Shown here: positions 27,143-36,396 of the stretch, one piece after another
Position numbering within the stretch: position 1 is the first letter of the stretch
How the letters are laid out: each line of letters starts with the position of its first letter
Origin: Xanthomonas sacchari
Lineage (GTDB): Bacteria > Pseudomonadota > Gammaproteobacteria > Xanthomonadales > Xanthomonadaceae
DNA length: 64,000 nucleotides
NCBI RefSeq assembly: GCF_024266585.1
Contig: NZ_CP100647.1
Location: 725,001 to 789,000, forward strand
Direction of reading: 5' to 3'
The notes under the pieces: model-generated
Seen by the model: only the letters and a program-made list of their open reading frames with translations
The model's database searches: none
What the model was told of the DNA's origin: nothing
Made by a program: the position numbers and the translations under genes

Positions 27143-28729
27143 TCAGCCCAGCCAGTGCTGGCAGCTGTCGCGCGCCTGGCTGCCGCAGCTTTGCTGCATC
27201 TTTTGCTGCAGCCGCGCGAGCACCGCGCTGCCGTCATGGGCCTTGCTCCAGTCCTGCAGGGTCTTGGCCAGGGTGTCGAAGCGTTGCCGGGTGCGCTGGT
27301 GGTAGCCGTCGGGCTGCCCGGCCAGTTCGCCGATGACCTGGCTGGCGGCGGCCTCGATCGCGGCGGCATTGTCCGGCTGCAGCTGGACCAGGCCATTGAC
27401 GTAGATCACGCCCCACTGCACCCGGGTGGCGGGGCCTTCGGCGCTCTCGTAGGCCTTCTTCAGCCAGTACAGCGCGGTCTGCTTGTCGCCGCGCGCCTGC
27501 GCCAGGCCGGCCAGTTCCGGCATGTAGTAGTACGGCGTCTTGCTGCGCTGCAGTTCGGCCAGCAGCAATTGTTCGGCGCCGGCACTGTCGCCGGCTTCGT
27601 CGAGCAGGCTGGCGGCGGAGCTGATCGTGGACTGGCGCTCGTAGTCGGTCTTGGCGGCCTGCTCGGCCCACTGCACGCGCTGCCGCACCTTGGCGACCAC
27701 CGCCGGCGGCAGCGGTGGCTGCGGTCCGTCGCCGGCCTTGGCCGGCTGGCCTTGGGCCAACCGCGCCAGTGCGATGTCCGCCTCAACGGTCTCGAGGCGA
27801 TCGCTGATCGGCAGGCTGCTGTCGGCATAGACCTGATCCAGTGCATGGGTCAGCGCGTTCGACAGCGTGGTGCGCTCGGCGGCGTCGGCGGCCGCGGCCC
27901 GCACCAGTTCGCGCGCCGTATAGGTCAGCGTGCTGCGGTTGGCGCGCACCTCGGCCGGATCGGCGAGCACTGCCTGCAGCAGGTCGCGCTCGCCGGCGCG
28001 GTGCTTGGCGTCCGTGGCGGTGGCCTGGGCTGGATCCTGCTCGGCCAGCGCCAGCAGCGCGAAACGGCGCTGCAATGCCGGCTGTGGCGCGGCCGCGGCC
28101 AGCCGCGCGAGCACGTCGGCCGCCTGCCCCGGCTTGATCAACTGGGCCGCATCCACGTCCCAGCCGTACTCGCCGAGCAGGGTCCAGTCGTCGGCGCCGA
28201 GCGTGGCCGGCGCCTTGAGCGCCTGCTGCAGCAACTGCGCCGAGGTGGTGGTGCGGGTCGCGGCCACGCGCAGCGCCTCGGCCAGGCGCGCGGTATCGCT
28301 GTCGCCGGCCAGGCGGGTGATCTCGCTGCGGTCCGGGCGCAGCACGATGATGGTCGGGTAGCCCTTGATGCCGAAGCGTTCGCCCCAGGCCTGCGCGCCT
28401 TCCGAATCGCCATCCAGGTGCACCGCGACGAAGGCGCGGGTGCGGGCGATGAAGGCCGGGTCCTTGAACAGGGTGGCCTTGAGCCGGTTGCACGGCGGGC
28501 ACCAGGCCGCGCCCCAGTACAGCAGCACCGGCTTGTTGTGTTCGCGCGCTTCGGCGAAGGCGTCGTCGACGTCGCCCTCGCGCCAGGCGATGCCGGCGCT
28601 GTCGGCGGCAGGTGCCGCCGCGGCGGGCTTGGGCGCGGCGGGCGCGGGCGGTTTCTGGCAGGCGCTCAGCGCCAGCAGGGTGGCCAGGCTGGCGGAGATC
28701 GTCGCGGAACGGCGGGACATGCGGCTCAT
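27143..28729 (-). CDS. Thioredoxin-domain lipoprotein with helical C-terminal region
   Basis: 528 aa from the ATG at 28729 (MSRMSRRSAT; a second ATG 9 bases later is possible). Lipobox LSAC near residue 24, a Pro/Ala linker, and a thioredoxin domain with active site WCPPC (WGAAWCPPCNRLK). The remaining 330 residues are Ala-rich and helical, with TPR-like segments (ETALYWLKKAYESA type). The C-terminus has two further cysteines (QSCGSQARDSC). Expected location: periplasm, lipid-anchored. Probably a thiol reductase or disulfide-handling protein; the partner is unknown. Confidence 0.85.
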   Translation of the reverse strand: MSRMSRRSATISASLATLLALSACQKPPAPAAPKPAAAAPAADSAGIAWREGDVDDAFAEAREHNKPVLLYWGAAWCPPCNRLKATLFKDPAFIARTRAFVAVHLDGDSEGAQAWGERFGIKGYPTIIVLRPDRSEITRLAGDSDTARLAEALRVAATRTTTSAQLLQQALKAPATLGADDWTLLGEYGWDVDAAQLIKPGQAADVLARLAAAAPQPALQRRFALLALAEQDPAQATATDAKHRAGERDLLQAVLADPAEVRANRSTLTYTARELVRAAAADAAERTTLSNALTHALDQVYADSSLPISDRLETVEADIALARLAQGQPAKAGDGPQPPLPPAVVAKVRQRVQWAEQAAKTDYERQSTISSAASLLDEAGDSAGAEQLLLAELQRSKTPYYYMPELAGLAQARGDKQTALYWLKKAYESAEGPATRVQWGVIYVNGLVQLQPDNAAAIEAAASQVIGELAGQPDGYHQRTRQRFDTLAKTLQDWSKAHDGSAVLARLQQKMQQSCGSQARDSCQHWLG

Positions 28730-28931
28730 GGGGGCACCGGATGGGGAGGAGGCGTGGCGCCGGCCGTGCCGGCCGCCTACTGTACCCAGCCGTCGTCGTG
28801 GCCGTACATGCCGGTTGCGCATCTGCATATGCCGCCCCGACCTGCGCCACGCGGCGCAGACCGGCGCGTTCGGGGCCATGCCGGCGCGGGATGCCTGCGG
28901 GCCGGTTCCACCGCCCCCTGCCGTTCGGCCG

Positions 28932-29918
28932 CTAGCGCTTCGCTTCCGCCTTCGCAGCGCGCGCGTAGCGTTGGGCGATCACGGCGCAGACGATCAGCTG
29001 GATCTGGTGGTAGATCATCACCGGCAACACGATGGCGCCGAGGCTGCCGCTGGCGAACAGCACCTTGGCCATCGGCACGCCGGTGGCAAGGCTCTTCTTG
29101 GAGCCGCAGAACACGATCGGGATCTCGTCCTCGCGGGAAAAGCCCAGGCGCCGCGCGCCGAAGGTGATCAGCGTCATCGCCAGCGCCAGCAGCACCGCGC
29201 CGACCACGGCGACGCCGAGCAGCGCCGGCAGCGGCGTCTTGCGCCACAGCCCTTCGACCACCGCCGCACTGAATGCGGTGTACACCACCAGCAGGATGGT
29301 GCTCTGGTCGGTGTAGCGCAGCACCGCACGGCGACGCTCGACCCAACCGCCGATCCAGCGCTGCAGCAGGTGGCCGGCGACGAACGGCACCAGCAGTTGC
29401 AGCATGATCTTGCCCATCGCCTCCAGCGGATTGGCCATGGCGCTCTGCGCGCCGGCCAGCAGGCCCATCAGCAGTGGGGTCAGAAACACGCCGAGCAGGC
29501 TCGACAGCGAGGCGCTGCACACCGCCGCCGGCACGTTGCCGCCGGCCATCGAGGTGAAGGCGATCGACGACTGCACGGTGGATGGCAGCGTGCACAGGAA
29601 CAGCACGCCGATGTACAGGTCCGGGGTCAGCAGCCAGTGCGACAGCGGCTTGAACAGCAGGCCCAGCAGCGGGAACAGGATGAAGGTGGAGGCGAGGATG
29701 GTCAGGTGCAGGCGCCAGTGCAGTGCACCGGCGACGATGGCCTCGCGCGACAGCCGCGCGCCGTGCAGGAAGAACAGCGCGGCGATCGCCAGATCGGTGA
29801 CCACGTCCATCACCGATGCCGCGCGCCCCTGCACCGGCAGCAGCGAGGCCAGCAGCACCGTGCACAGCAGCGCCAGGGTGAACGGTTCGATGCGCAGGCG
29901 CGCGAGAAGATGTTTCAT
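28932..29918 (-). CDS. Bile acid:sodium symporter family transporter (YfeH-like)
   Basis: 328 aa, about ten hydrophobic segments. DLAIAALFFLHGARLSR, LPSTVQSSIAFTSMAGGN and FCGSKKSLATGVPMAK match the PF13593 (SBF-like/DUF4137) group. The family moves organic anions with Na+, but the substrate of these bacterial members is usually not known. Monocistronic. Starts 80 bp from the divergent gene at 29999, so the two promoters share a short AT-richer interval. Confidence 0.9.
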   Translation of the reverse strand: MKHLLARLRIEPFTLALLCTVLLASLLPVQGRAASVMDVVTDLAIAALFFLHGARLSREAIVAGALHWRLHLTILASTFILFPLLGLLFKPLSHWLLTPDLYIGVLFLCTLPSTVQSSIAFTSMAGGNVPAAVCSASLSSLLGVFLTPLLMGLLAGAQSAMANPLEAMGKIMLQLLVPFVAGHLLQRWIGGWVERRRAVLRYTDQSTILLVVYTAFSAAVVEGLWRKTPLPALLGVAVVGAVLLALAMTLITFGARRLGFSREDEIPIVFCGSKKSLATGVPMAKVLFASGSLGAIVLPVMIYHQIQLIVCAVIAQRYARAAKAEAKR

Positions 29919-29998
29919 GATGTGATGACGGGGGGAAAAGGCTGTAAGTCAAGCAGATATTCTCACACACATACACACTGGCGCCGGCAGGTTGTTCG

Positions 29999-30973
29999 AT
30001 GGAGACGAATGCTTCTCTCGCCATGCAGGCGCTGGCCTTGAACACCGCAAGGAAGTTTCGCGACGACTATCTGGCGATGAGTCGGCATATTTTTCGCGAC
30101 CAGGAGAAGCGCAATGGTCTTCTCCATTCCGGGGAGTTTGGCGTCTACCGCGAACAACTGCTGCGCACGCTGCTGGTATCGCATCTGCCGGCGCGCCTGG
30201 CCATCGGCAGCGGCTTCCTGAGTACGGCGCAGCAACCCAGCAGTACGCAGTGCGATGTCGTCCTCTACGATCGCGATGCCACGCCCAGCCTCGATGTGGC
30301 GGGCGGACGGGTGTTCTTCCCGACGGAAACCTGCGCGGCAGTCGGCGAAGTGAAGTCGACATTGACCTTCTCCGCGCTTTGCGAAGCCTTGCATAAACTC
30401 GCCGAGACCAAACGCTTGCGGGCGGCGCATTGCCCGCCCAGCCTGCCGGTGGCGCCGACCGATGCGGTGTTCAGCTTGTGGGGCCAGATCGGGCAGGAGA
30501 GCGCGACGCGGGACCAGTTGGATATGCATCGGCTATGTCTGTTCCAACCGCAGCGGATCGAGCAACAGAATCTGATGACGTTTCTGGTCTGCGAGAAGAT
30601 CGAGTGGCCCAGCGGCGAAGATCCGAACAGTCCCGGCTTTCACAAGGCGCTTGCCAAGCTCTATCCCTGCTCGCCCGATTCCTACCTGCGCCACAATCTG
30701 TTGCTGAGCCTGCAGGACGGCCTGCTTTCGTACTACACCTCCGGTCCCGGCGACGATGGTGAGCCGCGCAAGCTGCCCTATCCGTTCCCGTGCCGGGAGG
30801 GCGTGGACTGCGGATGGCGCTGGCTTCCGGCCAGCGACGACGCGCTGCACATCCTTATGTTCGCCACCGAATGTGCGCTGGCGGCATCGCGGACATGGAT
30901 CTACGAATTCTTTTCTCCTGCGCACTTGCAGGACCACCTGTTTCCCAGGTTTCGGTACATGCCATTGAGCTAG
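29999..30973 (+). CDS. DUF6602-like protein with PD-(D/E)XK nuclease-type residues
   Basis: 324 aa. The N-terminal half resembles DUF6602: HSGEFGVYREQLLR, then QCDVVLYD and AAVGEVKSTL. E52, D86 and E117-V-K119 are spaced like the E...D...ExK core of PD-(D/E)XK nucleases. The C-terminal part has no recognised motif. No signal peptide or membrane span. Base composition is visibly lower in GC than its neighbours, and it lies alone between a transporter and the dnaG 3' end, which points to transfer. Function unproven; a DNA-targeting or defence role is an inference from the fold-like residues. Confidence 0.7.
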   Translation: METNASLAMQALALNTARKFRDDYLAMSRHIFRDQEKRNGLLHSGEFGVYREQLLRTLLVSHLPARLAIGSGFLSTAQQPSSTQCDVVLYDRDATPSLDVAGGRVFFPTETCAAVGEVKSTLTFSALCEALHKLAETKRLRAAHCPPSLPVAPTDAVFSLWGQIGQESATRDQLDMHRLCLFQPQRIEQQNLMTFLVCEKIEWPSGEDPNSPGFHKALAKLYPCSPDSYLRHNLLLSLQDGLLSYYTSGPGDDGEPRKLPYPFPCREGVDCGWRWLPASDDALHILMFATECALAASRTWIYEFFSPAHLQDHLFPRFRYMPLS

Positions 30974-30992
30974 CGGTCACGCGGGGCCGGAC

Positions 30993-32735
30993 TCAGCGCA
31001 ACGACGCCAGCACCTTGAGCAGTTCGCGCTGCTCGTACTTGTCGGTCTCGTCCAACCCATGCGCGCGCTGCTTGGCGGTCAGTTCTTCGAGGCGCTGCTG
31101 CAGCGTCTGCCTTTCCAACTGCACGACCACGTCGTGCAGCTCCTGGCGCCAGCTGGCGGTTTCGCCGGCGATCTCCTGCACCGCCAGCTTCTGCAGGGCG
31201 GCCAGTTCCTCGCGTTCGTGGAAGTGTTCGAGCAGCGCGCCGGTGGTGATTTCCGGGCGCGCATGCACGATCTGCAGCAGCTCGATCATCAACTCGATGC
31301 CGGGCAGGCGCAGGCCGGCGAACGGGTAGGGCGGCGGCAGGTCCAGCGCCAGCGACGGTGCCTGCAGCAGGCGCACGATCGCCTCGCGCACCAGGCTGCG
31401 CTTGTGCGCCGGGCGCGGCATCCGCGGCGGTGGCCGATTCGCCGCCGCCGCGGACGCGGCTGGTGCGGCGGCGCCGATGCCGGTGAGTTCGGCCAGGCGC
31501 TGGCGCATCAGGTCGCCGAAGGCGCCGTCGGGAATCTGCGCCAGCATCGGCCGCGCGCGCTCGGCCAGGCGCGCCTTGCCGTCGAGCGTGCCCAGGTTGA
31601 TCTCGCGCGAGAGTTCGTCGAAGAAGAACTGCGACAGCGGCGTGGCCTGGACCAGCCGCGCGTCGAAGGCCGCGGCGCCTTCCTTGCGCACGATGGTGTC
31701 CGGGTCCTCGCCGTCGGGCAGGAACAGGAAGAACGCCTGGCGCCCGTCCTTCATCCGCGGCAGCACCGATTCCAGCGCCTTCCAGCCGGCGCGACGGCCG
31801 GCGGCGTCGCCGTCGAAGCAGAAGAACACGTCCGGCGCATTGCGGAACAGCAATTCGGCGTGGTCCGGCGTGGTCGCGGTGCCCAGCGTCGCCACCGCCT
31901 GGGTGACGCCGAACTGGAACAGCGAGACCACGTCCATGTAGCCCTCGACCACGATCAGCCGCTCGATCTTCTGGTTGGCCTGGCGCACCTGCCACAGGCC
32001 GTACAGTTCGCGGCCCTTGTGGAACAGCGCGGTCTCCGGCGAGTTCAGATATTTGGGGCCGTCGTCCTTGTCGAGCACGCGGCCGCCGAAGGCGATGACC
32101 CGGCCGCGGCGGTCGAAGATCGGGAACATCACCCGGTCGCGGAACTTGTCGTAGACGTGGCCGCGGTCGTTCTTGGAGAACAGCCCGGCGCGGTCCAGCA
32201 GCTTGAGCCGGCGCTCGTCGGTGCCCAGTGCATCCTTGAGCGCGCCGTAGCCGTCCGGCGCATAGCCGATCTGGAAACGCGCGCGGTTCTCCGCGTCCAC
32301 GCCGCGCCCGTCCAGGTAGGCGCGGGCCTTGTCGCTGCCGTCGAGCTGGCGCTGGAAGAACTTGGCGGCCGCGTCCAGCGCCGAGTACAGGTCGCGGTGG
32401 TCGTCGCCGGCGGCCTGCGCGGCGCCGCGCTGCTGGGCGTCGCGCGGCACTTCCATGCCGGCGCGCTTGGCCAGTTCGTCGACCGCGTCGAGGAACTCGA
32501 GGCGGTCGTAGTTCATCAGGAAGCTGATCGCGGTGCCGTGCGCGCCGCAGCCGAAGCAGTGGTAGAACTGCTTGGTCGGGGACACCGTGAACGAGGCCGA
32601 GCGCTCGTCGTGGAACGGGCAGCGCGCCGCGTATTCCTTGCCCTGGCGCTTCAGCGGCACGCGCGTGCCGATCACCTCGACGATGTCGGTGCGGGCGAGC
32701 AGGTCGTCGATGAATGCGTCGGGGATGCGGGCCAT
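30993..32735 (-). CDS. dnaG: DNA primase
   Basis: 580 aa. N-terminal zinc finger with C39, H42, C60 and C63 (RCPFHDERSASF...YHCFGCG), a TOPRIM domain in the middle (VVEGYMDVVSLFQFG, FCFDGDAAGRRA) and a C-terminal DnaB-interaction domain. It makes RNA primers for replication. Downstream of rpsU, yqeY and the BrkB-type gene on the same strand. rpoD, which follows dnaG in E. coli, is not found next to it here. Confidence 0.97.
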   Translation of the reverse strand: MARIPDAFIDDLLARTDIVEVIGTRVPLKRQGKEYAARCPFHDERSASFTVSPTKQFYHCFGCGAHGTAISFLMNYDRLEFLDAVDELAKRAGMEVPRDAQQRGAAQAAGDDHRDLYSALDAAAKFFQRQLDGSDKARAYLDGRGVDAENRARFQIGYAPDGYGALKDALGTDERRLKLLDRAGLFSKNDRGHVYDKFRDRVMFPIFDRRGRVIAFGGRVLDKDDGPKYLNSPETALFHKGRELYGLWQVRQANQKIERLIVVEGYMDVVSLFQFGVTQAVATLGTATTPDHAELLFRNAPDVFFCFDGDAAGRRAGWKALESVLPRMKDGRQAFFLFLPDGEDPDTIVRKEGAAAFDARLVQATPLSQFFFDELSREINLGTLDGKARLAERARPMLAQIPDGAFGDLMRQRLAELTGIGAAAPAASAAAANRPPPRMPRPAHKRSLVREAIVRLLQAPSLALDLPPPYPFAGLRLPGIELMIELLQIVHARPEITTGALLEHFHEREELAALQKLAVQEIAGETASWRQELHDVVVQLERQTLQQRLEELTAKQRAHGLDETDKYEQRELLKVLASLR

Positions 32736-32806
32736 CCGTATAGGATGCCACGCGCGTGCGCCGCCACGCTGGCCGGGCGCCGCGTCCGCGGTTCAGCGCG
32801 GTGCGA

Positions 32807-33721
32807 TCAGGGCGCCGGCGGCGCGGGCGCGGCGCTGCGGGCGTCGATGCCTGCAGCGTCCAGGGTGCGCCGCGCGTGCAGGCGCTCGTCGATCACCGCG
32901 GTGATCAGCGCGCCGACGAAGAACACCACGGTGGCGTAGTAGATCCATACCAGCAGGATCACCAGCGCGCCCATCGAGCCGTAGGCGCTGCCCGGGGCGG
33001 CGGTGGCGATGTACAGGCCGATCGCGTAGCGCCCGGCCACGAACAGGCAGGCGGTGATGGCGCCGCCGATGACCGCCTGCCGCCATTCCACGCGGCGGTC
33101 GGGCAGGTAGTGGTAGAGCACGGCGAAGGCCAGCACGTAGATCGCCAGGGTCGAGACGTAGCCGACCGCCGGCAGCAGCGAGGGCATCCGCGCGAACACC
33201 ACCTGCAGCACCGTGGTCAGGATCATCGAGATCAGCAGCAGGAAGCCCAGCGCGAACACCACGCCGAAGGAGAACACGCGTTTCTTCAGCCACGCCAGGA
33301 TGCCGTCGAGGTGCTGCTTGTCGGTGCGGAAGATCAGGTTCAGCGCGTTCTGCAACTGCGCGAACACCGCGGTGGCGCCGACGAACAGCAACAGGGTGCT
33401 CCACAGCCCGGCCAGCGAGCCGATGTTGGGCTGGTTCTTGGCGTTGTCGATCACGGTCTGCGCGACCTCGCGGGCGCCGTGCCCGGCCAGTTGCCCGATC
33501 TGCGCGATCAGCGTCTCCTGCGCCTGCGGGTACAGCGAGGCGGTCAGCCACAGCAGCAGCACCAGCAGCGGCGCCAGCGACAGCAGGGCGTAGAACGACA
33601 GCGAGGCCGCCTGGGTCATCACGTCGATCTCGACGAAGCGCCGCACCAGTGCGGCCGGCAGGCTCTGCTGCAGGCGGTCGAGATGTTTGTGCAGGCGGTC
33701 GGACGACAGGGGCAGGGACAT
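32807..33721 (-). CDS. YihY/BrkB family inner-membrane protein
   Basis: 304 aa with six transmembrane helices. The N-terminal region SLSFYALLSLAPLLVLLLW and the block TDKQHLDGILAWLKKRVFSFGVVF are typical of the YihY/virulence factor BrkB family. Transport role not established. A Pro/Ala-rich tail ends the protein. 71 bp upstream of dnaG, probably co-transcribed. Confidence 0.9.
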   Translation of the reverse strand: MSLPLSSDRLHKHLDRLQQSLPAALVRRFVEIDVMTQAASLSFYALLSLAPLLVLLLWLTASLYPQAQETLIAQIGQLAGHGAREVAQTVIDNAKNQPNIGSLAGLWSTLLLFVGATAVFAQLQNALNLIFRTDKQHLDGILAWLKKRVFSFGVVFALGFLLLISMILTTVLQVVFARMPSLLPAVGYVSTLAIYVLAFAVLYHYLPDRRVEWRQAVIGGAITACLFVAGRYAIGLYIATAAPGSAYGSMGALVILLVWIYYATVVFFVGALITAVIDERLHARRTLDAAGIDARSAAPAPPAP

Positions 33722-33859
33722 GGGCGCGGGACCTTCGGCGCGCGGCGTCGCAACGCCGGTCCCGCACTGCGCGCTTGAAGGGGGCGCGGGCTTGCCGGGG
33801 GTTGTAGCAGCCCGGCGCCGAAAGGCGGGTGAAGCCCGCCGCCGGCTCCGCCGCTGCGC

Positions 33860-34306
33860 TCAGCCGGCCAGCTGCTGCTTGACCAGCACCGAGACCTGGC
33901 CCATGTCGGCCTTGCCGGCCAGCATCGGCTTGAGCACGCCCATCAGCTTGCCCATGTCGGCCGGGCCGCTGGCGCCGGTCTGCGCGATCGCCGCCTGGAT
34001 CGCGGCGACGATCTCGGCCTCGCCCATCTTGCTCGGCAGGTAGCGCTCGATCACCACGATCTCCTCGCGCTCCACCTGGGCCAGATCGTCGCGGCCGGCG
34101 GCCTCGTACTGGCTGACCGAGTCCTTGCGCTGCTTGACCATCTTGTCCATCACCGCGATCACCGCGGCGTCGTCCATCTCCACGCGCTCGTCCACTTCCT
34201 TCTGCTTGATCGCGGCGTTGATCAGCCGGATCACGCCCAGGCTGTGCTTGTCGCCGGACTTCATCGCGGCCTTCATGTCGTCGGTGAGCTGCTGCTTGAG
34301 GGTCAT
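33860..34306 (-). CDS. GatB/YqeY domain protein
   Basis: 148 aa: MTLKQQLTDDMKAAMKSGDK at the start and GKLMGVLKPMLAGKADMGQV at the C-terminus are the YqeY signature. It resembles the tail domain of the GatB amidotransferase subunit that binds tRNA. Its own role is not settled. Sits between rpsU and the BrkB gene. The ATG at 34306 has 'gaggggc' behind it on the minus strand; the frame is open further up but without a matching start. Confidence 0.93.
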   Translation of the reverse strand: MTLKQQLTDDMKAAMKSGDKHSLGVIRLINAAIKQKEVDERVEMDDAAVIAVMDKMVKQRKDSVSQYEAAGRDDLAQVEREEIVVIERYLPSKMGEAEIVAAIQAAIAQTGASGPADMGKLMGVLKPMLAGKADMGQVSVLVKQQLAG

Positions 34307-34461
34307 GAGGGGCTCCACTGGGAAGATAAGGAAGGGGATCGGCATTCTAGGCAACCGCGCCTGCGCGGGCCTGGGGCCGAGGCGGCACGGGGCTGCCGAG
34401 GGGAAAGAGACGGGACCGAGGTCGCGCGAACGACGTGCCTGGCCCAAGCGGCCGGACACGC

Positions 34462-34491
34462 AAAAAGCCGGCGACGCTTGCGCGTGCCGGC
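34462..34491 (-). terminator. Terminator or attenuator between rpsU and yqeY
   Basis: Read on the minus strand: stem agccggc...gccggct with inner acgcg/gcgtc pairing, followed by 'tttttgcg'. It lies about 60 bases after the rpsU stop and would separate abundant rpsU message from the downstream yqeY-dnaG genes, as in the classic macromolecular-synthesis operon. Confidence 0.8.
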
Positions 34492-34553
34492 TCCCTGGGC
34501 TTACCGTAGCGGATGCCGAAACCGGCACACTCCGCTACCGCAGGCCGCGATCC

Positions 34554-34769
34554 TCAGTACAGACGCTGGCGCTTGGTGACGTCGCGCGAGGTGCGACGCA
34601 GCTGGCGCTTCACCGCGGCAGCGGCCTTGCGCTTGCGTTCCTGGGTCGGCTTTTCGTAGAACTCGCGCTTGCGGGTTTCGGCCAGCACGCCGGCCTTTTC
34701 GCAGGTGCGCTTGAAGCGACGGAGCGCAAACTCGAAGGGCTCGTTCTCGCGGACTTTAACGCTGGGCAT
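34554..34769 (-). CDS. rpsU: 30S ribosomal protein S21
   Basis: 71 aa: [20 protein letters not shown] and [20 protein letters not shown], the standard bS21 sequence and length. Highly basic. Component of the small subunit needed for translation initiation. Divergent from tsaD, whose start lies 122 bp away, an arrangement conserved in gammaproteobacteria. Confidence 0.98.
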   Translation of the reverse strand: MPSVKVRENEPFEFALRRFKRTCEKAGVLAETRKREFYEKPTQERKRKAAAAVKRQLRRTSRDVTKRQRLY

Positions 34770-34890
34770 GGAATCTCCGGGACACAATGGTGACCGGGTC
34801 AGGCCCGGCGAGCCGCACATTATAGCGACAGATTTCGCGGCTGCAAGCGCCGCGTTTGGCCTGCCGCCGATTCGGCCGCACAATGCACCC

Positions 34891-35970
34891 ATGAACGTTC
34901 TCGGCATCGAATCCAGTTGCGACGAAACCGGCGTCGCCGTCTACGACACCACGCGCTCCGGGGCGGCCGCGCTGCGCGCACATGCGCTGTACAGCCAGAT
35001 CGCCCTGCACGCCGAGTACGGCGGGGTGGTGCCGGAGCTGGCCAGCCGCGACCACGTGCGCAAGCTGCTGCCGCTGATCCGCCAGACCCTGGCCGAGGCC
35101 GGCCTGCGGGTGCGCGATCTGGACGGGGTGGCCTACACCGCCGGCCCGGGTCTGGTCGGCGCGCTGCTGGTCGGCGCCGGCGTGGCCCGCGCCCTGGCCT
35201 GGGCGCTGGAGGTGCCGGCGATCGGCGTGCACCACATGGAAGGCCACCTGCTGGCGCCGCTGATGGAGGATCCGGACCCGGTGCACGGGGTGCCGGCGCC
35301 GCCGTTCGTGGCGTTGCTGGTCTCCGGCGGCCATACCCAGCTGATCGCGGTGGAGGCCATCGGCCGCTACCGCCTGCTTGGCGAGACCCTGGACGACGCC
35401 GCCGGCGAGGCCTTCGACAAGACCGCCAAGCTGATGGGGCTGCCGTATCCGGGCGGTCCGCAACTGGCGGCGCTGGCCACCCAGGGCACCCCGGGGCGGT
35501 TCCGCTTCGCCCGGCCGATGACCGACCGGCCCGGCCTGGACTTCAGCTTCTCCGGGCTCAAGACCCAGGTGCTGCTGGCCTGGCGCGACAGCGACCAGTC
35601 CGAGGCGGTGCGCGCGGACATCGCCCGCGGCTTCGAGGATGCGGTGGTGGACACGCTGGCGATCAAGTGCGAACGCGCGCTGGAGGCGGCCGGCAGCGAC
35701 ACCATCGTGGTCGCCGGCGGCGTCGGCGCCAATCTGCGCTTGCGCGCCAAGCTGCAGGCGATGGCGCAGGCGCGCGGCGGCCGCGCCTGCTTCCCGCGCC
35801 CGGCGCTGTGCACCGACAACGGCGCGATGATCGCCTTCGCCGGCGCCCTGCGCCTGCAGGCCGGCCTGCACGACGCCGCGTCTGCGGTGCAGGTGACGCC
35901 GCGCTGGGACATGGCGACGTTGCCGCCGTTGGCGGCAACTCGGGAATCGGGAATGGAGAATCGGGAATAG
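34891..35970 (+). CDS. tsaD: tRNA N6-adenosine threonylcarbamoyltransferase
   Basis: 359 aa ASKHA-fold enzyme that transfers threonylcarbamoyl to A37 of ANN-reading tRNAs, with TsaB and TsaE. Metal ligands H115 and H119 are in [22 protein letters not shown] is at the N-terminus and [13 protein letters not shown] near the C-terminus. The last nine residues (RESGMENRE) are encoded by the GGGAAT repeat element at 35941-36038 and are not part of the normal family end. The start at 34891 is the usual MNVLGIES. Confidence 0.97.
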   Translation: MNVLGIESSCDETGVAVYDTTRSGAAALRAHALYSQIALHAEYGGVVPELASRDHVRKLLPLIRQTLAEAGLRVRDLDGVAYTAGPGLVGALLVGAGVARALAWALEVPAIGVHHMEGHLLAPLMEDPDPVHGVPAPPFVALLVSGGHTQLIAVEAIGRYRLLGETLDDAAGEAFDKTAKLMGLPYPGGPQLAALATQGTPGRFRFARPMTDRPGLDFSFSGLKTQVLLAWRDSDQSEAVRADIARGFEDAVVDTLAIKCERALEAAGSDTIVVAGGVGANLRLRAKLQAMAQARGGRACFPRPALCTDNGAMIAFAGALRLQAGLHDAASAVQVTPRWDMATLPPLAATRESGMENRE

Positions 35971-36038
35971 TAAAAGCGGCTCACGCGCGGTTTTTGCCTT
36001 TGCTCTTACCATTCCCCACTCCCTATTCCCCATTCCCT
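35941..36038. repeat. GGGAATCGGGAATGG-type inverted repeat element, second copy
   Basis: Left arm 35941-35970 (cgggaatcgggaatggagaa...) and right arm about 36010-36038 (ccattccccactccctattc...) are near reverse complements around a core containing 'aaaagcggctcacgcgcgg'. It has the same architecture as 21351-21443. The left arm lies inside the tsaD coding frame and the right arm ends just before the folB start. Confidence 0.85.
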
Positions 36039-36042
36039 GCCC

Positions 36043-36396
36043 ATGGATAAAGTCTTCATCGAAGGTCTGGAAATCGACGCGCTGATCGGCATCTACGATT
36101 GGGAGCGGCGGATCCGGCAGACGCTGCGCTTCGATCTGGAAATGGGCTTCGACAACCGCAAGCCCGCCGCCAGCGACGACATCGCCGACACGCTCAACTA
36201 CAAGGCGGTCAGCAAGCGCCTGGTGGAGTTGGTCGAGCAGTCCGGCTACGGGTTGGTGGAAACGCTGGCCGAGCGCTGCGCGGCGGCGGTGCTGGACGAG
36301 TTCGACGTGCGCTGGCTGCGGCTGAAGCTGAGCAAGCCGGGCGCGGTGCGCGGGGCGCAGGCGGTGGGGGTCATCATCGAGCGCAGCCGCGCATGA
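36043..36396 (+). CDS. folB: Dihydroneopterin aldolase
   Basis: 117 aa, the usual size. MDKVFIEGLEIDALIGIYDWERR contains the pterin-binding Glu/Tyr region, and ADTLNYKAVSKRLVE contains the catalytic Lys. It splits dihydroneopterin to hydroxymethyl-dihydropterin in folate synthesis. The stop overlaps the next gene's start (ATGA). Confidence 0.95.
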   Translation: MDKVFIEGLEIDALIGIYDWERRIRQTLRFDLEMGFDNRKPAASDDIADTLNYKAVSKRLVELVEQSGYGLVETLAERCAAAVLDEFDVRWLRLKLSKPGAVRGAQAVGVIIERSRA

